NCBI RefSeq assembly: GCF_000340215.1
Contig: NW_006921532.1
Coordinates: forward strand, 2,335,337-2,399,336
Direction: 5' to 3'
Origin: Pseudocercospora fijiensis CIRAD86
Taxonomy: Eukaryota; Ascomycota; Dothideomycetes; Mycosphaerellales; Mycosphaerellaceae
DNA length: 64,000 nt
Numbering within the stretch: the stretch's first letter is position 1; each line of letters begins with the position of its first letter. The notes under the pieces are model-generated. The model worked only from the letters and a program-made list of their open reading frames with translations, ran no database searches and was not told the DNA's origin. The translations under genes were made by a program, and so were the position numbers. Shown piece after piece: positions 52,485 through 61,204 of this stretch.

Positions 52485-53312
52485 AAATCGCCCGGTTATC
52501 AGGGGTATAAGGAACTCGGAAATGAGCGGTTGACTAGTTTGCCTAGTTGAATTCTATCGCTACTATTTTAGCTCTCTAACAGCTAGTAAGACTGCTATAT
52601 TTAATCTCTTATACTTAGTATTACTACTTTGTCTCTTAGAAGTCTGCCTCCTATCTACTATTTTTTTTATAAAGCGTTATTTTCTTTTATATAACTAAAC
52701 TACTAGATAGTTTTTATATTTTACTATAAAAATATAGTACTAGCTACTAAACTACTATACTAGCGGGCCCGTCTACTAGTATTATATAGCGATAAAAGAT
52801 CGGAAGTATCTACGCTTACTAGGTATAGATCTCGGGCGTACTTATAGGCTATAAGTCGACTACGTACTTAGCGCTAAGCCTCCTTAGCTTCCGCCTTATA
52901 CTAGTTAAGTCGATAACTATAGCTATTTATTCGAATCTCGATAGTCTTAGGATTAAGCGACTAAGCTATCTATATAGATAATAGCGTCTTACGCAGTTTA
53001 GAAAATTAAAGTTTAAAAATAGTATACTTAGTATAAAAAGATTAAGAATATAAAAGACGTTACTAACAAAATAGGTACTATTAAAACTGTAGTAGTAGGT
53101 AATTGTAGTAAAGAAGTAATCTATTATAGTAGTAATATCTTCTTTCTATCTAGTATCTATACTACTAGCCCTATATAATGTAATACTAGCGACTAACGAA
53201 TTGCCGGAATGCCTAAACTAGCTATATCTCGATCCGATGTTCTACTAAAATATAACCGAGTATCTCCACACAACCTACTGGATCGACAACAACCCTATAC
53301 GCTAAAGACCTT
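52485..53312. repeat. RIP-degraded dispersed repeat, copy 2
   Basis: The stretch is rich in TA and in TATAG/CTATA words, with stops everywhere and no ORF over ~60 codons. Its right end (53185-53310) aligns with 1430-1562: GCGACTAACGAA, GCTATATCTCGAT, CCGAGTAT, ACGCTAAA. Around 52925-52990 a minus-strand AGATTCGAAT with upstream TAGCTTAGTCG looks like tRNA promoter boxes, so part of it may be SINE-derived. Confidence 0.75.
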
Positions 53313-53317
53313 TGACA

Positions 53318-53453
53318 TACAGCGTCTTACCACATCGGAGTGAAAGTGACTGGGGTCGGACCGCTGAATAACAAGTTGCCATTCGCTACAATCCATAGGG
53401 AGCAAGGGTTCAGGGAATACCCACCTTCACTCCGATGTGATCAGACGCTGTAC
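53318..53453. mobile_element. Foldback/MITE-like hairpin element, about 136 bp
   Basis: Arms of 27 bp (TACAGCGTCT..ACATCGGAGTGAA at 53318-53344, complement at 53427-53453) with two mismatches enclose ~80 bases. Both ends carry TA next to CAGCGTC, as expected for a non-autonomous Tc1/mariner-type insertion. It begins six bases after the RIP repeat ends. Confidence 0.65.
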
Positions 53454-53812
53454 ACGGCGTATTCTGAATCATGCTTGGTCTTGTGCTTCCTTCCCGTATG
53501 CAGGCATACTCCACGCTGTGGAGTCGTGCAAACAGCAGCACACGCGATCCATGACACAGCCGTTTGCCTGCGCATGCCGCATGGCCATTCTGCGTGGGAT
53601 GCTCCATTTCTCTCGCCTCACAACACGCTGACGTTTTCCGCGCGAGGGTCATGCGTCCGCGGTCTCAGTATATAGACCCACTGTCTTCACCATGCCTCCA
53701 GGAAGCCTTGCCTGTCGCCGCCATACCATGCGCAGGAGCTGCGCATCAACCTCATCCAACACCTATAGACACCTTGAGCCACCCTCTCGACCCTCGATAA
53801 CATCTGCTCACC
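53454..53812. other. Upstream region of the acetyltransferase gene
   Basis: No gene is seen. A TATATAGACCC word at ~53669 lies ~140 bases before the ATG and could serve as a TATA element. Confidence 0.45.
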
Positions 53813-54700
53813 ATGTCGCCGCTCATTCTGCACAGCTACTCTCCATCCATCACTTCGCGGCGCAAGCCCCGGGCAAGATCTTTCTCGGTGACCTCGGCAG
53901 AGTATGGAGACATACGCAGGCTGGTCGACATTGAATTCTTTGCTTTTGAGAATGAGAAAACCAATCACATCCTCTCCTACAGAGATTACAACCAACCTGG
54001 ACATTTCGAGCGAGCTGTACGATTGTACCAGTCCGCAATGAACAAGACGGAGAATCTCAGGCGCAGAAGGAAGTCTGCTTCTGCGCGCAAATCTGGGAGC
54101 AGACCGAACACAGACTACGTGAGATTTCGCAAAGTCACTGACGCCGACTCCGGCCTCATCATTTCCTGGGCCAAGACAGAAGTCAAGACCTACAGCCAAG
54201 AGGAATTGGAGAGCCCGGCAGACATTGGCCATGAAGATGAAGCACCCATGAATCGGGATTGGTTTGCACTGAATGAGCGACTCCGGAGGAAATACATGGG
54301 CACCACGAAACACTGCTGTAAGCTGCTGACTTGAGAATACGAGTGCGTTCCGCAACTAATTGGCAAAGACATCGGCATGGTCGCCACACAGCCAACGTAC
54401 CAACATCACGGCGCCGGAACGATGCTGCTCGAGGACATCCTAGCAGAAGCAGACGAAGCGGGCATCGAATGCTATCTTGAAGCCACCGACACTGCCAAGC
54501 CTCTGTACGAGAGACATGGCTTTGTGACCGTCAACGAATTGCGATTCGATCCCGCCGCTTATGGCATCTACGGCTTCAATATCGAGCGACAGACGATTAT
54601 GGTTCGAGGCGCGCTCGACAGTCGAGGCCAGAGAAGAGGTGTACGGTCGTATGAGGAAGCTGTTGTTGCTTCGACCAAGTCGGTGCAAGCACAGCTCTGA
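53813..54700 (+). CDS. GNAT family N-acetyltransferase
   Basis: The model is join(53813..54317,54369..54700), 278 aa, with one 51-nt intron. The exons rejoin as GTTKHC-Y-IGMVATQPTYQHHGAGTMLLED. The start of the fold is AEYGDIRRLVDIEFFAFENE. Motif A with the acetyl-CoA pyrophosphate loop is QHHGAGTML, followed by LAEADEAGIECYLEAT and KPLYERHGFV, the standard GNAT end (beta6-alpha4-beta7). This places it among fungal small-molecule or peptide acetyltransferases; the acceptor is unknown. The ATG at 53813 gives MSPLILHSYSPSI, with a basic, Ser-rich leader of ~22 residues. A longer open frame upstream at 53692 is in a different frame. Confidence 0.85.
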
Positions 54701-55287
54701 TGAGTCTGATCATCAGCGACAGGCTCATCTTGGGCATACTTTTACAAGGGTCACGTCGCTGCAGGGTGTACAGTCGCACCACTTGCAAGGAGACTATGTA
54801 CCACGATTTTTCGGTTATAAGCGGGTTTCCATTCTTGGCAAAAGCTCGGCGGTCAATAAATTCCAGGCAAGGCAGTTTGTGAGATTGAAAGCAATTGAGC
54901 ATGGCAAGCATGTGATATTCAGGATCGATGGACATGGTGAAAATAGGCGGCCGGCTATTTCGCACTGCGCTGCGCTGCGAGAGTTTTAACATTACTAGGA
55001 CACGTGCAAATCTGACACTTTGATCGAGCCCTCGCCGGACGTCCGCTGGCGAACGCAGTTTTGACGATGACTGCGGCATCCATCGACGATTGGCAGTTTT
55101 ATACAACATCGGAAATGAAAAGAGCATGCACCGCCATCGTATCATGCCCGTGCACAAATGAACATGAGCAGTAATTGTGGCATTATCGACACCAACCAGT
55201 CCGTGAGGCCACCCAACATCCGTTTACGTGGCATATCCGCTCGTATCGAGAAGCACCACTCATGCCAGAAACCGCTCTCTTGGCAGA
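54701..55287. other. Spacer between convergent gene and pseudogene
   Basis: No gene is seen. The antisense ORF 54597-55157 overlaps the acetyltransferase end and has no motif. Confidence 0.5.
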
Positions 55288-57081
55288 TCAATGCGCCATG
55301 ATCTCCCTGATCGTGTCCTTATGAAACCTAGCAAGCCAAGTCCCGGCATAGAAACGCCTGATGCGCTTGCCAAAGAACATGAAAATGAAGACGCACAGGT
55401 TGTTGGCAAACAAGACACCACAAAACGCCCCGGCTATGATTACGGCATACCCATCCCGTGCCACCCAATCCAAGACCTTCTCTCCGAACCCAAAAGATAT
55501 CAACTGTTTGCCCACGCACATGGCTATGAGCATCTCGGGGACGTTCGCGTTGTATGAGTCGACCGCATACGCGAGGGTGCCAGTGAAGAAGAGATCTTTT
55601 TCAACAGTTGTCAGTCGACGTATCTCGTTTCATGACTGGATAGAGAAGTATTACTGACATGATCCCCAATTACACATGCCAACTCCAGCAAAAAAAAAAC
55701 CAACCCAATGAAATCGATGCTCGGCAGTCATTCCGAAAACGATAAGACCAGCAGGGCCCACAAAAGCAGCTGGCAGAAGCACGCCCAATCTCATTTCAGC
55801 TTCTCGGATGTCGTCGTTACGCCGCGTGAGGTAAGCGGCCAACCGATCAAAACTTGGAATCAGTGGAAGGGCGAGGACGAACCCCAGGACACTGCCGACC
55901 GCGATCAGTCCGGAATTCTCCTTGCTTCCAGCCATACATACGGTGGAGCTGTAATTCAGGACGGGGAAATGTGTAGTTGAAGACTAAAGCTCCCAAGCCG
56001 ATGAAGATGCCATAGGTGCGTTACGACCCAGACGACTGAAGGAACGATACGGTAGTATGTGAATGATCGGATGGCAGTCAGAGAAGGAATTGCTCGTCAT
56101 GATTGATCGTCGACCATGGCTTCAGCGTCTCAATATACGTCTTTCCGGGGAGGCACCGTAGTAGTGTGGAGCTCGAAATTTTTTGCACCCGGTCGTTTTC
56201 GGGCTCCTTTCGATCAAGGACCCTTTGACGTGCTTGCTCTTACGAAGGCATGTGCGTGAGCGGAGCGTCTCGTCTTGTAGAAGGTAGGTCTCTTCGACGA
56301 ACAGGAACGCCAGGATGAGCACCACGGCAGCGAACGCGATTTCGACGTAGAAGTACAGTCTCCAGGATTCGCCACCAGCAAGCATGTAGCCTGCGTATAA
56401 GGGCCCTGTGGAGCCAAGACAGAGTGTAGATGCCAAGCTTCGTTGCTCGCTCGTGCACTACCAGTGTTAGCCGAGACGACTTCACAGCCACTTACGGAAG
56501 AAGATGTCGTTGACCAGCTGCACAGGCAGGACTTCGCACACCCCACTCGACAGAGTATGGATCAATCGAGCAGTCATCAGCCCGTTTGCTCGGCTGCATC
56601 CGATCAATCCAGCAAGGTATACGACCAGGCTCAACAGTATTACTAGTCTTCTCCCAAATTTCAGATACATAGGCACTGTAACCAGAGTGCCAACTCCATA
56701 TAGGAAATTGGGGTACGAGACCAGCCCGGAGGGCTTCGTTGGTGTGATTCCAAATTGCTCCGCATAGATGGCATGGCAATGTAGACTGAAGGAAGGGCCG
56801 AGCAAAGCTGTGATGGAGAAGAACGAGTAGAGCGAGCAGATGACCAATATAGAAGTCTTCGTCCATGTCGGCCATTGCAGTGGATCATCAGGGTCCTCGG
56901 CGGGCACTGGGAACCAAGCCTGCCCGAAGGCGGTGTCGTCGCCTTCGGCCGCTCTTAAATCGACTGTGCCCGGAACATCGCCTTCTTTTGCGTGACTAGT
57001 ACTGCACAGCAGCATTATTCTAGTAGTAGAGGCCTGGCGTCGATAAAGTTTTAGATACATACCTCTGCACGAGATGTCCAT
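55288..57081 (-). pseudogene. Major facilitator superfamily transporter, multiply frameshifted
   Basis: Protein similarity runs from DPDDPLQWPTWTKTSIL near 56900 to GTWLARFHKDTIREIMAH at 55288, the layout of fungal 12-helix MFS transporters (anion:cation symporter / drug:H+ type). One 50-nt intron after NDIFF is plausible. After it, the family sequence changes frame at least five times: HERATKLGIYTL to CLGSTGPLYAGYMLAGG; the loop to KTYIETLKPW; FLL to LTAIRSFTYYRIVPSVVWV; VVT to YGIFIGLGALVFNYTFP; and into SGLIAVGSVLGFVLALPLIP. None of these switches has splice signals. The C-terminal block (VPEMLIAMCVGKQLISFG) is intact. The gene is therefore dead, decayed by indels rather than RIP. Substrate unknown. 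Confidence 0.82.
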
Positions 57082-57930
57082 CCAGTATGTGAAGCCATAC
57101 TACTACATACTACTGCTCCCACTTCCTTCGACCCCGCTGCAGGCTTTCTTCACGGGCCGCCGAACGATCGATCCGGCGGCCTAAAGACCCTTGAGCGAGA
57201 GCCGGAATGTTTTTAACGTTATTGTCAAGAGCCGAAGTCTTCTCATCATCAAGCAATAGTGAGCAAAAAGCCTCATCCATGCTGTAGTGCTATTCTATGG
57301 CGACCTCGAATCGTGGCGGCCACACGTAGCAGTACCATATTATTCGACCCCGCGTATGATCCAGTGCCTCATGGAGTAGAATAGACAAGCATAACCCCAG
57401 GTGCGTGACGACTTGCTAGATTCCTAAAGTTCGGCAGTTCTTTTCCCGCGCCTTTGCCGAGTCGACCAGGGTTTGCGACTTCACATCATTTTTCTCCTCC
57501 ATGTGCCTTTGACTCAGCCTTGTTCATTGGAAAGTCTGATCCGTAGTAGCGTTCCGTCTCTTCATCATGGCTAGAAAATCTGTGATTCCTATAGCACCGA
57601 CTATACAGTGGTTTCAATCAGGCTTCTCAAACCAGGACCAATGCAGCAAGAAAACATGTCGGGACAGAATACCACATAAGAGTTCTGATTCGCGCTAGCC
57701 CGCTGTGGTGGGACACCGCGAGCTTCAAATAAAGGCAGAGAAGTTCGCATAGCGAAGCATGAAATATGGCGTGGATATAGCCTGGAAGCATACATACATA
57801 CATGCTTTTGGCCGACTAAATGGCTTGGCACTGCATTTCTGCCTCCCAGAGAAAGCTTGAGGGTATCTTTCTATCCAAGTCAGCTGCAGATGAATAATTG
57901 TACAAACCCGTAAGCAATTGACTCGGAAAG
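57082..57930. other. Intergenic region, no gene seen
   Basis: It lies between the MFS pseudogene start and the ZZ/EF-hand gene end. A short TACA repeat sits near 57790. No ORF with coding features. Confidence 0.55.
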
Positions 57931-60672
57931 CTAGAAAGCTGCCCATTCCAGCCAGGACTTGACCAGTCCTCGCAATTCGCCTCGAGAATCTGCTACTGTC
58001 ATTCGCTCGATCTCATCGTACGAAAGCCTTCCTGGTCCACCACGTTCGTCTAGTTCTTGCTCCAGGCTATCAAGTCCTGATAGATATTGTAGCCGCTGAT
58101 TACTTGGAGGAGGCGATACTGAGGACTTGCGCTTATCGGCGATTACGGTGGCGTCTAGACGATCATCTTTAGATCGAGTTGGCCGTTCTGAACTGGGTCT
58201 GTTCTGAGGAAGTGTCGGATCGCGAGAATCGTCTTGAGAATCTTCTGACTCCGATAGGGAACTCTTCTCATCGGCTGTACTCGAATCCCAAGTATCCAAG
58301 GTCATGGATTCCGATGAGTTGCGACCAGTCGCGTGGTCGTCGGCATCATTTCGCAGACTGTACCCAGTAGCATTCAGTAGGTCATCCACTACAGGCAGAT
58401 AGGTCAGCAAGCTAATTAGCGGAATCTCAAATCGCTCAGGTAACTCACGTGAAGCATCTGAGATTTCTGCTTCCCGTCGCGTGAGGCCATCCCAGTCGGT
58501 CGAAACAGGCTGATCACAGAACGCTCCACGGGACGGGCGCTCCGGTACCTGCGGCGGCACTTTGTTGTTACCACCAGCATTGCATGAGTCTATTGCCGTG
58601 GTCATCAACGGATCTTTACCAACCGTGGCAATGAGCTGTTCACGGAATCTTCGATCAGCTGCGGCCTGTGCATCGATTTGCTCCCTCCACCTGACCCTCT
58701 CCTCTCGCGTGGAGATGATCATCTCATCTTCTTCTTCTTTGTCCTTGAACAGACGATCCAGTAGATCATTAAAACCTTGCTCGACCACATGCCACAGAGC
58801 ATCCTGCATGTAGGCTTCTTCGACTTCGTATGCATGGTCTGGAAATAGTCTGGGAATATCAAGGACCTGACTCAAAGCGGTGTCGTTGCTCGAGAGATGG
58901 ATGCCCGGATCGTTACCAATCTCGTAAGAAGATGTGAGCTCCCTCGTAGGCTCCCCTGAGCGATCCACTCCAGCGATCATGTCTTCAAGGCGCGATAGCT
59001 GATTGCGTAGTCTCTCGTGGGCTGCAGGAACTACGTCTGTTGTGAATGGATCATCTTCATCTAACAAAACCTTTGTTCCTGGTAATGGCTGCATGTCGCC
59101 GTGTGCATCCGGCTCCTTGCTCCGAGGTCGCCTCGTCTCACCTGGTGGAATTTCTTCCTGGGTAAAGATGCTGCTGATAGGCTGACTAGATCGCAGTGTT
59201 TCCATGCCCGATTGTGTCAACTCCATTTGCTGCGAGTCGATGGAGTCATTGACCAGCTGCTTCTGAATGATGTATTTGGCATGCAGTAATCGTAGGAAGT
59301 CTTTCCGATCCACATAGCCATCGCCGTCAACATCGTAGCCCTGGAGCGTTCGACCCAAAGTGGCGTATCGTCTGGGCCCTCGTAGGTAAGCCATGCCACT
59401 TAGGAACTCATCAAACCCGATAATCCCGTTATTGTCTGTGTCGTAGAAAGCAAACATCCTGTCAAACATTGCGTTTGTAGCAAATCCTCCAGGCCAACGC
59501 TCCGAGGTCAAAGCCTTGTTGAATGCCCGTCGATCAATAGCAGCTCGCACTTTGCAAGGATCCATGTCCCACGGCACGTTGGCAATAGTCAAGAACTGGT
59601 CGTGGAGGGCATCCATCTGAGGCTCGTCAAAATCATGCTCACTACCCAGCCGCTTCCTCGCGAGAGGATCAAGAGATGAATGCACTCTTCTTGGATCGCC
59701 GGGATACCAGATCCTGTATTCTTTCGTGGGCTGCGAGAGAAGAGGCAGAGGAATGTTGATCTTTGCGAACACGTGAGTCTTGGGATGTCTCGTGTGCGTC
59801 TCACAGGAGGAGCACAAGTCGTAGTCGGGACAATTCAGGCAATGCCAGCGGATACCAGTGATGGGATGAACGCCACATTCTTCGCAATGTATGCCTCGAT
59901 GCTCATAGGCATTTCGTTTTGCGTTGTCCTCGGCAATGTAGTACAGCATGCCGCGTAGGCCTTGGCTGGGTTCTCGGTTCGCAGAAGTCATCGCGTCCAG
60001 ATCTTCCGTCTCCGCAGGGTGAGCATTCCCGGCGTCCGATTCTGAGGCGGTGCCGGTGCCGGTGCCAGTGTCTGCAGATCGGAGAGCTGCTGCCAAGAGA
60101 AAGTCGACCTCGTGGTCGATATGTTCGGGGGCCAAGGTGTCTAGATTCATTACTCTTCGAACGTCCCAAGCTGCGCGTGAGATCTCTTCTCGACTACGAC
60201 GGGTGGCGTGCAAAGCAGACAGCAAATCTCTCAGGCCCAAGTGTGCTGCTATGGACCATGTCTCGGAGGCACGCGTCGCGTTCGCCAAGGCAAAGAGAAG
60301 AGTGTGAAGCACCAGACACTGCACCTCGTGGCGCACATCCTCCGTTCCTTGGCCGAACATGGATCTGAAGTGATCGCCGCGCGGTACCTGCGTGGTGGCG
60401 AGATTGATGGCAAAGTCGTGCCCGTTTCTCGTGAGCGATACCGTGCCAAGCGGCGCATCAGGCGTGGGCGCTGAACTCTCCAGTCTGTTGGGTCTGGGTC
60501 TTTCTCTGCGTGGCCGGTGTACCGCGTTGCTTCTGTGAAGGCTATTTGCTGCTGCTGGTCTGTGATGGTATGTCGAGTAGAGAAGATACATGCCACAAGC
60601 AGCCCCAATGCCTGCCACAGACAGCACGGCTGGATGGTAACGTGACAACTGGGACTGCTGAGCCATCGTCAT
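57931..60672 (-). CDS. ZZ-type zinc finger and EF-hand protein, membrane-anchored, fungal
   Basis: The open frame is 913 aa. It has an N-terminal hydrophobic segment (~13-31, AVLSVAGIGAACGMYLLYS) after a short polar start, then an Arg/Pro-rich linker and a helical domain. A ZZ zinc finger follows (~259-303: HCEECGVHPITGIRWHCLNC, DLCSSCE, then HPKTHVF). Two EF-hands are at ~409 (DTDNNGIIGFDEF) and ~445 (DVDGDGYVDRKDF), both with full Ca2+-ligand spacing. The C-terminal half is acidic, helical and Ser-rich. A 60-nt in-frame GTGAGT..TAG segment at 58389-58448 with GCTAAT/GCTGAC branch-like words is probably an intron, giving 893 aa. Zinc and calcium binding are expected; organelle and function are unknown. 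Confidence 0.82.
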   Translation of the reverse strand: MTMAQQSQLSRYHPAVLSVAGIGAACGMYLLYSTYHHRPAAANSLHRSNAVHRPRRERPRPNRLESSAPTPDAPLGTVSLTRNGHDFAINLATTQVPRGDHFRSMFGQGTEDVRHEVQCLVLHTLLFALANATRASETWSIAAHLGLRDLLSALHATRRSREEISRAAWDVRRVMNLDTLAPEHIDHEVDFLLAAALRSADTGTGTGTASESDAGNAHPAETEDLDAMTSANREPSQGLRGMLYYIAEDNAKRNAYEHRGIHCEECGVHPITGIRWHCLNCPDYDLCSSCETHTRHPKTHVFAKINIPLPLLSQPTKEYRIWYPGDPRRVHSSLDPLARKRLGSEHDFDEPQMDALHDQFLTIANVPWDMDPCKVRAAIDRRAFNKALTSERWPGGFATNAMFDRMFAFYDTDNNGIIGFDEFLSGMAYLRGPRRYATLGRTLQGYDVDGDGYVDRKDFLRLLHAKYIIQKQLVNDSIDSQQMELTQSGMETLRSSQPISSIFTQEEIPPGETRRPRSKEPDAHGDMQPLPGTKVLLDEDDPFTTDVVPAAHERLRNQLSRLEDMIAGVDRSGEPTRELTSSYEIGNDPGIHLSSNDTALSQVLDIPRLFPDHAYEVEEAYMQDALWHVVEQGFNDLLDRLFKDKEEEDEMIISTREERVRWREQIDAQAAADRRFREQLIATVGKDPLMTTAIDSCNAGGNNKVPPQVPERPSRGAFCDQPVSTDWDGLTRREAEISDASRELPERFEIPLISLLTYLPVVDDLLNATGYSLRNDADDHATGRNSSESMTLDTWDSSTADEKSSLSESEDSQDDSRDPTLPQNRPSSERPTRSKDDRLDATVIADKRKSSVSPPPSNQRLQYLSGLDSLEQELDERGGPGRLSYDEIERMTVADSRGELRGLVKSWLEWAAF

Positions 60673-60856
60673 ATTGTCACGTGCCGCGCTGCGTGGGTGG
60701 TGGTGGTGGTGGTGGCGGTGGATGTGACTGCGTGGCGATGCGCACCTCAGTCACGCTTCGCGATGTGCTCGTGTTGCCGCCGCGTGACTGCAGCCGCGTC
60801 GAGTGTCGAGTACGATGCGCCTGCCTGTGATGTCTGCCGTGCCACACCATCGTGAA

Positions 60857-60888
<32 letters not shown>

Positions 60889-61204
60889 CACCTCACTGTG
60901 ATGCTGTAGAACATGCGCGCGTTGATGATATGGAACACAGGTACTGCGAAGTCTCGAGGAAAGCTTTGGTGGGACGTTGGGAGGCACGCACGACTTTTGG
61001 CAGAACAACAATACCTGTGCATCGACGAGACTCATGCCAATGCCAGAGGAAGACATAGAAACTGTACACAATGCGTCGAGGAAAATTGCCACCAAATGGC
61101 TGTCATCATCGTATCATCCAATGAAGGTCGTCTGCTATCCTGTACACCCCGAAATCGCTCGCACGCCAAACTTCGCTCACATCCAAAAACAGCCGCCAAA
61201 CCTT
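60673..61204. other. Spacer with microsatellites
   Basis: (GGT)n at ~60693-60722 and (GGCTCA)n, five copies, at ~60858-60890. It contains the promoter of the ZZ/EF-hand gene and the 3' flank of MPS1. No gene seen. Confidence 0.6.

Noticed and set aside
57931..60672. Bacterial origin or operon structure
   Set aside because: Introns, RIP, presequences and gene families throughout are fungal, so no horizontally acquired block was identified by composition.
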